From Dromiciops gliroides (Eukaryota; Chordata; Mammalia; Microbiotheria; Microbiotheriidae): DNA of 64,000 nt. This document shows positions 24,827-36,416 of this stretch, piece by piece. A program made the position numbers and the translations under genes. The number at the start of each line of letters is the position of its first letter. Position 1 is the stretch's first letter. Location: the NCBI RefSeq assembly GCF_019393635.1, contig NC_057861.1, positions 62,498,532-62,562,531 of the forward strand. Reading direction: 5' to 3'. The notes under the pieces are model-generated. The model saw only the letters and a list, made by a program, of their open reading frames with translations. It ran no database searches and was not told the origin of the DNA.

Positions 24827-27800
24827 TCAGGAGAATCCATCTGGCACAGGAGAGGGCTGGTGAAGCTGGCTGAGGCCATTGGCATACTGAAATTCAGGCC
24901 CGTTCTCATAGGCATACATATCCAGGGCCACCTCACAGCTCTCCCGCACTACACGTTCCGCATCAGCTGCGTGGGCCCGAAGGGCCGCCAGGCAGTCAGG
25001 GTGGGCAATCGAGCCCAAGGCTTCAGCACACTCGTGGCGTACCATGGGGTTCTCAGCTTGGCTGGCCAGGGAAGCTGTAAGCTGGGGTATGCAGGCCTCA
25101 TGTTGTAGCTGGCCCAACACATAGCCCACTTCGTGGCGGAACAGAGCACTGCCACAGCATAGACCTGGGGGCAAGAATCAGGAGGGGAAGCTGATCAGGT
25201 GTGCTGGGAGGAATCACCAGGGGGAGAGGGATGACTATAGAGGAGGTCATAGTCATCTGGGGAGGAATGGTAGGGGAGAGGTCACCTTGGGGGGGGAGTG
25301 TGTAAGGGAGCTGTAAGGCAAGGTTAGAAGGAGGGGGCACTACCTGAGTCATTGTGGGAACAATTCAGGAGAAAGAGTGCTGAGAATTAAGAGGAAGTCC
25401 CCTTGAGGGATGATGATTAGAGGAGGAGGAAGATGGAGGAAGCAAGTGTAGGCGGGGAGTCAGAAAGGGGAGGACCAGAGGCATGGTTAAGGGAGGAGTC
25501 ACCAGGAGGAATTTCACTGTGTATGAGGAGTCGGTCTAGGGAGGAGCCACTAGTTAGAGAAGTCAGTCTGAAGCAGGCTTAAGAGGCAGGAGGGAAACAA
25601 TAAGAGCCAAATAAAACTCTTTCTCCCCCAAAATTTTTACCATGAGCTCCCCTAAACAGCGCTGGGACACAGTGAAAAATAATAATTCTTCATTTTACAG
25701 ATGGAGCAACCAAGGTCCAAGGCCATGTGGCAAGTCAGGGGAAAGCCATGGACCCTCACAGACTGCCAGGGGAGTACGAGCAGGGCTGCAGCCAGGCCAG
25801 CCCCACCCAGTCCTCCCACCCTGGGGGCTCCTCCTCACCGTCTGCCAGGGCCAGTGCTGCTTCCTTGCCCCCAGCATTCCTCAGAGCAAACATGGCCCGG
25901 TAACGGTCAAAGAGGGGGCGGGACTCATCCAGCAGCATGGCCCGGAGCTGGCCCACATCCTTCTCCTCAGCAGGTGGGGCCGGGTCCACAGACAGGTAGG
26001 GGCTCCCGGCAGGCTCCCCTCCGTTCTGCTGCAGCCACTCCAGTCGTCGCACTGCCAACTGGCAAGTCTCTGCCACCTGGGGATAATGAAGAGGCACTGA
26101 GAAGCCTCCCCAACCTTCTCTTTTCTCCTGGCCCTCAATCCCCCATCCCAGCCTCACATTCAAGGCTCCTGCTGGGGCCACAAAGCCCAGCCTCTGGTCT
26201 GGACCAACAAGAAAGGAAGCAGCACTGGGTCTGCAGTGCAAGTGCTGGCTCTGAAGCCAACAGCTGTCTGACCACGGGTCAGCTACCTAACTTCTCTGAA
26301 CTGACCTCCTCATCTGTAGAACAGGGATGCTAATACTAGCAGTGCCTGCTTCCCAGGGCTATTGTAAGGAAAGCTTTAACAACCCTAAAAGCATGTTAGA
26401 AATATCCAAATTACTAGGGTTGGGAATTAGAAATGGGAATATTGTGTGACGAGAGCAGCAGCAGACAAAGCTGAAGCCGAGAGCTGATGCAGGGTGAAAT
26501 GTACTGTATACAAAATAACAGCAATATTGTTAAGATGATCTTCTGTGAATGACTTGGTTATTTTCAGCAATGCGATGATCCAAGACAACTCTGAAGGACT
26601 TAAGAAAAATACAATCCATCTGCAGAGGAGAACTGAGGGTATCTGAATACAGATTGAAGCATAAATTTTTTTGTGAGTTCCTTTATCTGAAGTTTTGTTT
26701 TTGTCTGTTTTCTTTCACAACCTGGCTAAAATGTCTTGCATGACATCTAAAGCTGAGTTACAGATGCCTGGGGAGCCAGACAGAGGAATTTAGACGTGGT
26801 GGTGCAGGCATGATGTCTCTGGGTCCTGGGCAGGGGAGGGAGGTGACAGGAATCATGGAAGGAGGAGAAGAGGCAAAGTCTAGGAGCTAGCAACAAGGCC
26901 TGGGAGCCCGCCCTAGCTCTCTGATACACTGCTCTATGGTATCAGGCTGCTTATTTCCTCTTTAGGGGCCCCAGTTTGCTCTCTTTCAAAATGGTGGGAA
27001 GAGGGAGGTGACAGGCTGGATTAAATGACATTGTGAATGCCTCCCTATTTCTAACATTATGACTTCATCTTGTCCTCTAGCTGGGAGTGGGACCCTGGAT
27101 GCTGGGGGTTGGGGGACTGGGGGGTTGGGGAATTTCCCAGTACTGCTTAAAACACCTATAATATGAGGAGGTTGCATGTATATAGCAGCACTTCTTATGG
27201 AAGCAGGAACCCCAAACTGAAAAGTGGGCACCCATCAGCTGGGGCTAGCTGAACAACCTATAGCACAGAAACACAATTTGGTGTTATTGCTCTGTAAGAA
27301 AAGACAAATCTGAGAAGCTTGGTAAGACTTACATGACGTGATGCAGAGGGAAGTAAGCAGACGTAAGCAGTACCAAGAAGACAATACACAGAACCACCAC
27401 CAAAAGGGTCCCAAAAAGCCCCTGGAGCTCAGACCAATGCCACAGGCAGTCTGGACTCCAGAGGACTAATGATGAAACACATCTTCCTCCCTGTGTCAGG
27501 GCAGTGGGGCTCTACAGATGCAAATGCGGGCATGCAATAACAGATGTGGCCAATGTGTTGGTTTGTTTTACTTAACCATATTTCCTTGTTTCAAGAGAGA
27601 ATTGGGGGGTGGGAAGGGAGAGCAATGTTAAAAAAGCATCAAGGAAAGGGGCAGCTAGGTGGCTCAGTGGATAGAGCACTGGCCTTGGATTCAGGAGGAC
27701 CTGAGTTCAAATCCAGCCTCAGACACTTGATACTTACTAGCTGTGTGACCCTGGGGAAGTCACTTAACTCTCAATGTCCTGCCCCCCCCCCCAAAAAGCA

Positions 27801-29058
27801 TCAAGGAGAGTACAATGAGGGGGCTAGTCCCTGCAGCTCCAGCGCCTCTGCCCAGCATTCCAGGGCCTCCAAATCTAACAACATTCAGCCTTTCTCACTT
27901 GTTTCTGTTGCCCTGCAGCTCTAAATCGTATGATCCTACAAAACCCTCCCCACCAGGGCTCCCTAGATAATGTGAGAGCCGGCAGCCCCGGGCGAAAGGA
28001 AAGGCTGCCCCATTACCTCAATCACGGGGTCCCTGGAATATTCCTTCAGGAGCTCCAACACTTCTGGGCTGCCGATGGCTCCCAGAGCCTCTCCTGAAAG
28101 AGAAAGACAGCAGAGAAGGTCAAAGCTGGGCGAGTGCTTTGCACACAGAATACTGGAGTGGGAATGGACCCTAGACCACGGAAAGTCAGGCTAGGAAGGG
28201 CCTTAGCAACCACCCAGGGCAGAGGAAAATTTGGACAGGAAGAAGGCAAGGCAGAGGGGTGAGCCCAAAGTCCCACGGCAAGTTAGGGACTAGAAGGGAG
28301 CTAGGTCTTCTAACTCCCAGGCCAGGGTCACACCTGTCTTCTGAGCTTTGTACGTGCTTTCCTTAGGCCTGAAATCCTTCCGTTTCTGCTGGCATCCACC
28401 TAATAGTTTAAACTTGACGGGACTGGGCCAGGCACTTTCCCACCTGTGGGCCACTGCTCACACTGCCACCAGGAATGCCCTCTCTCCTCCTTCTCTGCTA
28501 CTGGATCCCTACCCATTCCTGAAAGCCCAGCTCCAGTCCATGGGGGCCCCAGCTGCTAGGGTCCTTCAATTCCCTCATGGGCCTAGGAACCATTCACTCC
28601 CACTACTTTCTTAGTGCCCAGCACAGTGTCCTACAGCAATGCAAGCTTAATGAAAGTGTGTTGTTGTTGTTGTTGACACCGGCTCCCACCCCGTACTGTA
28701 CTGGGAGGACTTATACTACAAGGACAAGGAATGGGCAGTATTCAGAGGTCCTCAGCTGGGGGCAGGGGGTGTCATCTCACTCACCAGCCTCATGCCGGAC
28801 CATAGGCTCCTGGCTTGTATCCTTCAGTACCTCCACCAATACAGGGATGGCTCTAGCGTCCTGCATTTGGCCCAGGCAGTAGGCCAACTCATGCTTCAGT
28901 AGGGCTGACTCATCCCCAAAGGCCTGGCTGATCCAGGAAATGGCCCCAGGTCCCCCCAGCCCCCGAAGGGTGAATAGGGCCCGGAAGCGGGCCTGCAGAG
29001 GCTGCTTGGGATCCACAAGGGTCTGCCCGATGGCCTCTACTTCTTTCTCTGTTACCAT
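24827..29058 (-). CDS. DOHH: DOHH, deoxyhypusine hydroxylase
   Basis: Four coding exons: 29058-28785, 28093-28017, 26076-25839 and 25164-24827 (stop TGA 24829-24827). All junctions are GT-AG and in phase (274+77+238+338 nt), giving 308 residues against 302 in human. DOHH hydroxylates deoxyhypusine on eIF5A, the last step of hypusine synthesis, in the cytosol. It is an all-helical protein of two HEAT-repeat halves with a di-iron centre held by four His-Glu pairs. All four are present: H56-E57 (LLKHELAY), H89-E90 (VRHEAGE), H207-E208 (FRHEVGY) and H240-E241 (VRHECAE). The linker between halves ([17 protein letters not shown]) is conserved. The first coding exon carries 59 nt of 5' UTR (29117-29059) after a strong acceptor. 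The C-terminus, [11 protein letters not shown], is longer than the human end. The gene looks intact and functional. Confidence 0.97.
26450..26760 (+). repeat. L1 3' end fragment in DOHH intron
   Basis: 'aacagcaatattgttaagatgatcttctgtgaatgac' and 'atgatccaagacaactctgaagg' match the marsupial L1 3' region that is fuller at 50.69-51.25 kb. 5'-truncated. Confidence 0.65.
27165..27625 (+). repeat. L1 ORF2 end and 3' UTR, diverged
   Basis: 'gcacccatcagctggggctagctgaacaacc', with 'gacttacatgacgtgatgcagagg', parallels the L1 C-terminal coding stretch at 50.7 kb. Older and more diverged than that copy. Confidence 0.55.
27646..27792 (+). repeat. marsupial tRNA-derived SINE with 15-bp TSD and C-rich tail
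   Basis: Complete SINE between AAAAAGCATCAAGGA at 27631-27645 and 27793-27807. The tail is a run of C rather than the usual A run. Lies in the DOHH intron between coding exons 2 and 3. Confidence 0.95.
28360..28680 (+). repeat. L2 LINE fragment in DOHH intron
   Basis: 'gctcacactgccaccaggaatgccctctctcc', 'aaagcccagctccagtcc' and 'gtgcccagcacagtgtcc' follow the L2 3' order. Lies between coding exons 1 and 2. Confidence 0.6.
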
Positions 29059-29269
29059 GGTGCTGGCAGTCCAAGGGCTTGTACCAGGCCAGCCAAGGTG
29101 ACTCGAGAGCTTGGGTCCTAGAGAAAAGAGCTCAAGTGAATGGCAGGTGTAGGAGGATCTTGCACACAGAATCCCAGGAGCTCGATTTGTTCTGTCTGAC
29201 CTCACAGGGCATCGGTTCCATCCAATCCTGAACAAAACCCACTACAACATCCTCGATGAAAGGCTTTCC

Positions 29270-29405
29270 CAGGGTCAGGGAATGCAGATGTCCCAAACTA
29301 CCTTATTTCCCCTATGGACCACTTTGTTAGGAACTTTTTCCTTTTCTAAAACCCAAATCTGCCTCTCTGCCACTTCTGCCCACTGCTCCTAGTTCTACCA
29401 TCCAC
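29270..29405. repeat. ancient amniote repeat fragment
   Basis: 'gttaggaactttttccttttctaaaacccaaatctgcc' and 'cccactgctcctagttct' match the conserved part of a CR1-tailed repeat family. Confidence 0.5.
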
Positions 29406-29444
29406 TTCAGGGAGGACACAGAAATACAATAGACACACAAGAGG

Positions 29445-29715
29445 CAGCTTAGTTGGTTCAGTGGATAATGCCTGGCTGGGAGTCAGGAACACCTAAGCTC
29501 AAATCTAGTCTGATACTTACTAGCTACATGAAACCGGCAAGTCACTTAACCTCTGCCTCAGTTTCCAAATGTATAAAATGGGGTTGATAATAATAGCACC
29601 TACCTCTCAGGGTTGTTGTGAGGGCCAAATGAAATAATAATTATAAAACACTTAGAACAGTGCCTGGCATATAGTAAAGACTACAGAAATCTTGGTTATT
29701 ATTTTTATTATTGTT
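29445..29715 (+). repeat. MIR/THER1-type SINE, full length
   Basis: tRNA-like head, CORE, then 'gcacctacctctcagggttgttgtgagg' and 'cagtgcctggcatatagtaa' followed by a (TTATTA) end. This is MIR with its L2-type 3' tail, fairly well preserved. Confidence 0.8.
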
Positions 29716-29744
29716 AGTTTACAGAAGAAACAAGCAGCTGTGGG

Positions 29745-30069
29745 GACCAGGAAACTCCTCACGTAAAAGGTTGTACTCAAGTTGAACTCTTTTGGAAGCT
29801 AGGAATTCTAGGAGGCAAAGACAAAGAAGGAAGGCAGTCCAGGCAGAGACAGCCTGCACAAAGGTATGGAGATGGGAGATGAAATATAGGGTATTTTAAA
29901 AAGCAAGATGATTAGTTTGGTTAGAATAAAGAATAAAGAGGGGCAACTAGGTGGTGCAGTGGATAAAACACCAGCCCTGGATTCAAGAGGACCTGAGTTC
30001 AAATCCGGCCTCAGACACTTGACACTTACTAGCTGTATGACCCTGGGTCACTTAACCCTCACTGCCCTG

Positions 30070-30115
<46 letters not shown>

Positions 30116-30585
30116 CTATGTAATAAATTAGCCCAGAAAAGCTGAGTGGAGACAATTTATAAAACGCTAAATGCCTGAAAGAAGAATTTGTATTTTCTCC
30201 TGGGGCAAGAGCAAGGCAGTGGAGTGGCACGGGCAGTCCTGGGTTTTGACAGCTGCATGGAATATGGCCTACAGAGGGGAGAGAAGGGATGGAGGGAGAC
30301 CCATGAAGATGCTAGCTATTGTCCAGACAAGAGATGGTGAGGTCCCTAATGAGGGTGGGGGCTACATGAGAGGAGGGGGGAGATGTGAGAGGCAGCATCA
30401 GCAAGACTGGACAACTGATTGGTGAGGTGAGGCAAGGGAGAGTGTGGCATCAAGAAGGACTCTAAGCTTAGGAATCTGAGGGACTAGAAAGATGGCCCTG
30501 AAGGACGTCTGGCAGCATGATGGGTCTGGGGAGGAGGAGGAGTTCTGCTTTGGACATGGTTAATTAGAGGTGCCTACGAGAACCA
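29745..30585 (-). repeat. L2/L3-group LINE fragment split by a SINE
   Basis: 'gaggcaaagacaaagaaggaaggcagtcc' on the left and 'ctctaagcttaggaatctgaggg', 'gttctgctttggacatgg' on the right are the antisense of the same LINE as at 41-44 kb. The SINE at 29939-30112 interrupts it. Confidence 0.6.
29939..30112 (+). repeat. marsupial tRNA-derived SINE with (GA)n tail
   Basis: Full body ends at about 30072 and the tail is replaced by about 20 GA units (30073-30112). An example of a microsatellite grown from a SINE tail. Confidence 0.93.
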
Positions 30586-30714
30586 GTCAGGCATGGATGA
30601 GGCAGCCTCAGAACCAAGCAAACACAGGTGTAAGTCCCTCCTTTGACACATACAGGCCATGTGACTCTGGGCAACCCGTTTAACTTTCTGATGATCTAGG
30701 TAGCTCTGTAAAAC

Positions 30715-31131
30715 AAGAGGCAGCAAATAATAATAGCTCACATTCATGTAGAGCACTTTCCATGTATTATCTAGTTTGATCAACACAAAAACCCTGTGAG
30801 GTAGGTACTATTGTCCCCATTTTATAGATGGGGAAACCGCCTGAGGGAGGCGGAGTCACTTGTCCGGTTTCACACAGCGGGCTAGTGGTTTTTTGGTGTT
30901 TTGTTTGTTTGTTGGGGGGGGGGGGCAATGAGGGTTAAGTGACTTGCCCAGGGTCACACAGCTAGTATATTTCAAGTGTCTGAGACTGGATTTGAACTTA
31001 GGTCCTCCTGAATCCAGGGCTGGTGCTTTATCTGCCACCTAGCTGCCCTCAGGCCAGTGTCTGAATCACAATTATAACTGAGGTCTTCTTGACACCAGGT
31101 CCAGGGCTTGAACCCCCATGCCACACTGCCT
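30715..31131 (-). repeat. MIR SINE split by a younger SINE
   Basis: 30715-30893 gives 'tgtaaaacaagagg...gtgaggtaggtactattgtccccattttatag'. The head side continues at 31050-31131 ('aactgaggtcttcttgacaccagg'). The minus-strand SINE at 30895-31049 sits between. Confidence 0.75.
30895..31049 (-). repeat. marsupial tRNA-derived SINE inside a MIR
   Basis: Reverse copy with a G-rich junction (30915-30926) in place of part of the tail. Its head end is slightly shortened ('tatctgccacctagctgccc'). Confidence 0.92.
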
Positions 31132-31680
31132 CATAGGAGAGGGAGAGTCCTCATCTGGGAAGTCCCTATACCAATGAAATCACAGGTGTAACCTCTGCCC
31201 CCCTGGAACCAAGAGTTCATGTCCTTCCTCAAATGTGGTGTTCAGAACTGAATCGACACTCCAGATTGGGGGGGGGGCAGGGGGGACTGTGGCTCTTAGA
31301 GATCCTTTATTCTGCAAGACTTCTTTCAAGGTCCTGCCCCAGTGCTACCCACCCCATAGAGCCCGCCATGAACACCCAAAACAGAGGGAATCCAGTTCCT
31401 CTTTGAGATGATTTGGCTCTTTTAGAGTTTTCACACTCTCACCACCTGAAAGAAATGATAGCCGTACACCCACACAGCTGAGCTCTCCCTCTAGACCAGG
31501 GGCTCTCTGAGGGAGAGGATGAGGTTTCTCATCCACTCACTGATTTCTCCCAACATGCATCACAGGGCTGTTCACAAAGCATGTGTTCAAGAAGAAATAC
31601 TTATAGACCACACTTTTCCTTCAAGTCTGGATCGAAACACTCCAAGTGACCTCTAATCCGCACTTTGTTCTCATTCCTTT
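31132..31680. other. non-coding stretch, no gene seen
   Basis: In the long DOHH 5' intron. A G10 run lies at 31268-31277. 31230-31260 resembles an old repeat ('ggtgttcagaactgaa'). Nothing else was assigned. Confidence 0.4.
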
Positions 31681-31831
31681 CTTTTTTTGTTTTTTTGCGG
31701 GGCAATGGGGGTTAAGTGACTTGCCCAGGGTCACACAGCTAGTAAGTGTTAAGTGTCTGAGGATGGATTTGAACTCAGGTCCTCCTGACTCCAGGGCCGG
31801 TGCTCTATCCACTGAGACAACTAGCTGCCCC
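31681..31831 (-). repeat. marsupial tRNA-derived SINE
   Basis: Complete reverse copy. TTCCTTTC precedes the T tail and recurs after the head, giving a TSD that merges with the tail. Confidence 0.93.
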
Positions 31832-32306
31832 TGTTCCTTTCTTTTTTTATAGTTTATCTTTCTCCAATCAACATGTAAAAATAATTTCTAATATTCCTTG
31901 TTAAGTTTTGGAGTGCTAAATCCTATTGTTCCATCCCTCCCTTCTCTCACTCCTTTCAAAGAGATCTCGGTTGAGAGGGGTAAGCCTCATTTGGGGCAGT
32001 GGAATGGGAAAAAGGCTATCGTGAGAGAGAAGTAGTGACAGCTGGTCCAAAGCAAGGCATCAGTGATTGGGTCCCTGATTGTCCACACAATATTAAAAGA
32101 TTTAGAGGAGGGTACCCAGGAAGCAGAAAGAACTTCTTCATGAAGGCTGATGGGAGACCATGCACAAAGCACTGCAAAGAACGGAGACATTTGGATGGAA
32201 TGCAATCTGCACCACCGGAGGGAGCATGCACAGCAAAAAGGGGTATTTAAGTATGGTATTAAAAGATTTTATCATAAGAGGGCAGATGAGTCATGTACCT
32301 CCTTTA

Positions 32307-32461
32307 ATTTTTTTTTTGGGGGGGGCAGGGCAATGGGGGTTAAGTGACTTGCCCAGGGTCACACAGCTAGTAAGTGTCAAGTGTCTGAAGCCAGATTTGA
32401 ACTCAGGTACTCCTGAATCCAAGGCCGGTGCTCTATCCACTGCGACACCTAGCTGCCCCCC
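32307..32461 (-). repeat. marsupial tRNA-derived SINE
   Basis: Reverse copy with a T9 and G7 junction at the tail. CTTTAATT before the tail recurs just after the head, a short TSD. Confidence 0.92.
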
Positions 32462-32494
32462 CTTCTTTAATTGTTAACAATTAATTAATAAAAG

Positions 32495-32728
32495 CAGCTA
32501 GTGGCATAGTGGATAGAGCTGAAGTCAGGAAGACCTGAGTTCAAAACCAGCCTCAGATACTTACTAGTTGTGTGACCCTGGGCAAGTCACTTAACCTTGG
32601 TCTCCTTAGTTTCCTCAGCTGTAAAATAAAGATTAACAATAGCACTTACTTCAAATGTGGTGTAGAACAAAGTGATCAGCACAGGGCCTGCCACATAGCA
32701 GGCACCTAATAAATGTTTGTTTTTGTCC
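32495..32728 (+). repeat. MIR/THER1-type SINE
   Basis: 'gcagctagtggcatagtgg' head, 'gaagtcaggaagacctgagttc', 'ctccttagtttcctcagctgtaaaat' core and an L2-type end 'cacatagcaggcacctaataaatg'. Confidence 0.75.
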
Positions 32729-32772
32729 TTTGCCTAAGAGTCCATGATTACAGAATTAAAATGTGCCATCCA

Positions 32773-33297
<525 letters not shown>

Positions 33298-33389
33298 TAA
33301 AATGTGCCATCCAAAAGCTCCATAGCCTAGGGAAAACCCTCTGGGCCTTGGTTTTCTCTTCTCTAAAATGAAGTGGGGGGGTGGGGGGA

Positions 33390-33531
33390 GGACAGCTAGG
33401 TGGCACAGTGGATAAAGCACCAGTCCTGAATTCAGGAGGACCTGAGTTCAAATCAGCCTCAAACACTTGACACTTATTAGCTGTGTGACCCTGGGCAAGT
33501 CAATTAACCCTCATTGCCCTGAAAAAAAAAA
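33390..33531 (+). repeat. marsupial tRNA-derived SINE
   Basis: Head 'gacagctaggtggcacagtgg' through 'cattgccctg' and an A11 tail. It lies about 80 bp after the RPS12 retrocopy. Confidence 0.93.
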
Positions 33532-33534
33532 AGA

Positions 33535-33811
33535 TGAGCAGACTTGATTTTAGAAAAACATGGAAAGACCTGAATGAAATAATGATAAGCAAAACAATCT
33601 CAACCAAGAAAATGTTGTTTATAGTAACAGCAATATTGCTCAAAGAGTAACTGTGAATGACTAAGCTATTATGAGTAAATAAATATGAATATTCAAATCA
33701 ACTACAAAGGACCTAGGAAGGAAGAGATTATCCAGCCCCAGAAAAATGACATATGGAAGTATGTAATGTACGGTTTCTCTCTGTCTCTTGTCACACACTC
33801 ACACATGTACG

Positions 33812-33861
<50 letters not shown>

Positions 33862-33975
33862 CAAGTCTCACATTTGTGAGAAACGTTGGCCTTCTCTAGC
33901 ATGAGGTTGAGGGGGAATGAGACAGCTTGGAACTCAAAATGTAACCCAAAAAAGATTAAATAAAAGAATTATATG
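33535..33975 (+). repeat. L1 3' fragment with a CA repeat
   Basis: 'aaaaacatggaaagacctgaatgaaat', 'agtaacagcaatattgctcaaagag' and 'gcttggaactcaaaatg' follow L1 3' order. A CA microsatellite (33814-33860) interrupts it. Confidence 0.65.
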
Positions 33976-33984
33976 TATGTATGT

Positions 33985-34142
33985 GTATATTTTTTTTGGG
34001 GGGGGGGCAGGGCAATGAGGGTTAAGTGACTTTCCCAGCGTCATACAGCTAGTAAGTGTCAAGTGTCTGAGGCCATATTTGAACTCAGGTCCTCCTGAAC
34101 CCAGGGCCAGTGTCTTATCCACTGCGCCACCTAACTGCCCCC
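33985..34142 (-). repeat. marsupial tRNA-derived SINE
   Basis: Reverse copy with a T8-G9 junction at the tail and a body diverged at a few bases ('tgactttcccagcgtcatacag'). Confidence 0.92.
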
Positions 34143-34587
34143 TAAAATAATAATTAAAAAACAAACTTGAATACTAGACTGCAAGAAATCTCATACAGGA
34201 GAATTGCCCAGAAATATCGAAAGATGGCAAAGTTCAGCTCAAGAGAACATAAGAAAGAGAAATCCAAAGCTTGTTATCTTATTGATGGCTTATTGCATGA
34301 TATTTAATTTTACCAAAGAACAAATTTTACAAGTAGCAAGGAAACAAAAAAGACTCCTTAAATTCCAAGGGGGAAAAAACAATCAGAAAAGTACAAAATT
34401 AACTACTTAAAAGAAATCAAAGAAAAAAAAATTGTTGTATTATATCCAAAGTGCAAAGAACATTGGCAGGCAGCCCAAAATAAAGTATCTTGAAAAGGAA
34501 GTGTAAACATGACAGATGCACTTAACATTTCAGCAAAAGGGAAGAATCTGAATCATCCCTTCAGAAAAACCCAGGGTATTCAACACA
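34143..34587. other. A-rich stretch, possible LINE remnant
   Basis: 'gagaattgcccagaaatatcgaaagatggcaaag' and the A-rich composition suggest internal LINE sequence, but I could not place it in a family. No gene seen. Confidence 0.3.
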
Positions 34588-34838
34588 CATGGACAGCTGG
34601 GTGGCACAGTAAATAGAGTACCAGGCCTGGAATTAGGAAGATTCTTTTCCTGGTGTTCAAATCCAGCCTCAGACACTTCCTATCTGTGTGACCCTGGGCA
34701 AGTCATTTAACCCTCTTTCCCTCAGTTTCTTTCTCTGTAAAATGAGCTGGAGAAGAAAATGGTAAAACTACTCTCTGCCAAGAAAACCCCAAATGGAGTC
34801 ACGAAGAGTTGGGCATGACTGAACAACCAATAAGAGCT
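34588..34838 (+). repeat. SINE with RTE (BovB-like) tail
   Basis: A tRNA-like head (34590-34735) continues into 'gagctggagaagaaaatgg', 'aagaaaaccccaaatggagtc' and 'aagagttgggcatgactg'. The last phrase resembles the 3' end of BovB/RTE LINEs, implying mobilisation by an RTE. Other copies: 40685, 46215, 57938, 61200 and 62105. Confidence 0.8.
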
Positions 34839-34887
34839 GCAGATGGAAAGTGTAGAATTAACTGGAGAGTCCAGGGAAGCCTGGGAA

Positions 34888-34889
<2 letters not shown>

Positions 34890-34948
<59 letters not shown>
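34890..34948. repeat. (GT)n microsatellite
   Basis: About 29 uninterrupted GT units. Confidence 0.97.
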
Positions 34949-34950
<2 letters not shown>

Positions 34951-35044
34951 TTTTAGTGTTCCATTCTTCAGCTCTCCAGTATGAAAAGAAAGGAAGCTGA
35001 GGATGTTGGGAAGGTACTGGGTATCCAAAGCTGAGTTAACATCC

Positions 35045-35180
35045 TGATGATGAGATTTCAGGTGATCAGATTAAAATGTAATTAGGGAATATTTAACAAA
35101 ATAAATATAGATAATAAGTCAGTATGTGACCTGTAGGAATCCTTATATACTGCTTCTATTTGAGAGCTCTATACTATTTC
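35045..35180. mobile_element. hAT-like MITE, CAGTGGTGTCAAA-ended family, copy 2
   Basis: Shares 'gatcagattaaaatgtaattagggaatatttaac' and 'aataaatatagataa' with copies at 12.4 and 37.8 kb. Both ends are decayed. Confidence 0.45.
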
Positions 35181-35189
35181 ACTTGTTGA

Positions 35190-36075
35190 CCACATCAGCT
35201 CCCATTGATTCCACTGTCAACTCTATAGATGATTCCCAAATCTATAGTTCTAAGCCCTAGTCTCTCTACTGTGTTCCAGTAGAACACAGTTTTAATGTTA
35301 CAGCATTAATTGCTTTTTGGGATGTGCCCTGGGCCTCTAAAACCCAGTATGTCCAAATTAGTTATCATTGCCCCCCCCCCAACCCTGTTCTGATACTGTC
35401 AAGGGTACCACCATCCTCCCATTCACCTAAGTCCCAACCTCAACTCCTCACTCACTCTACATGGCCAGTCCTCAAAGAATCTCCCTTCATATTTCTCCTA
35501 CATATCTCCTTCTCTCCATTCACACAAACCACCATAGTTTAGGCACTAATCATGTTGAACCTGGACTTTTGCAATAACCTTCTAATTGCTCTCCAATCCA
35601 CCCTCTACTCACCAATTTCCCCAAAGTGTAGATAGACATGACCATTTTACCCCTTCCCCAATTTGATAAAACTTCTTCGGCTTCCTCTTATCTCCAGTTA
35701 GAGCTCTTCACGACCTGGCCCATTCCTATGTGTCTAGTCTTTTTACACTTTACTCCCCTCTCCTCACTTCACAACCCAGCAACGCTCACCTACTTGTCTT
35801 TGTGCTTAGCATAGGACATTCCATTTCCCATGTCCATGCATTAACACTGACCATCCCCCTTGTCTTCTGCAAGAAGGCTTCCCCATTCCTCCCTGATCTT
35901 TAGTGCCTTCCCTCTGAGATTAGTCCCTTTATCCTGTATATACCATTTTCTCCCATTGTTGTTTGCAATGTTGACTCCCCTGCACTGATTGAGAGCAGTG
36001 TCTTTTTCTTTTTTTGCATCCCTGGCACAGTCTTTGGCACACAGAAAGTACTTAATAAATGCTTGACTGACTAAC
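35190..36075 (+). repeat. L2/L3-group LINE, long 3' portion
   Basis: 'catcagctcccattgattccactgtcaactctatagatgattcc' begins in the reverse-transcriptase part of the ORF and runs through 'gagctcttcacgacctggcc' to 'gtacttaataaatgcttgactgac'. About 880 bp; frame broken, no function. Confidence 0.7.
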
Positions 36076-36247
36076 ATTCGACAGCCCACAATCCCTGAAA
36101 TGTGAGTTCTTACTCCCCATCTTACAGACAGGGAAATTAAGGCCCAGAAAGGGGAAGAGACTTCCCCAAAGCTATATGGGGAGTCAGAGGCTGACTCAGG
36201 ACAAGAAGCCGTGTCTCCTGACCCTCAGTCAAGGGGAGGGCTCTTTC

Positions 36248-36401
36248 TTTCTTTCTTTTTTTTTTAGTGAGGCAATCGGGGTTAAGTGACTTGCCCAGGG
36301 TCACACAGCTAGTAAGTGTTAACTGTCTGAGGCCAGATTTGAACTTAGGTCCTCCTGAATCCAGGGCTGGTGCTCTATCCACTGCACCATCTAGCTGCAC
36401 C
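36248..36401 (-). repeat. marsupial tRNA-derived SINE with 15-bp TSD
   Basis: Reverse copy between GGGGAGGGCTCTTTC at 36233-36247 and 36402-36416. Confidence 0.95.
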
Positions 36402-36416
36402 GGGGAGGGCTCTTTC

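Noticed and set aside
25642-26333. Long plus-strand frames opposite DOHH exon 3
   Set aside because: They are antisense shadows of the conserved DOHH exon, with no splice or family support.
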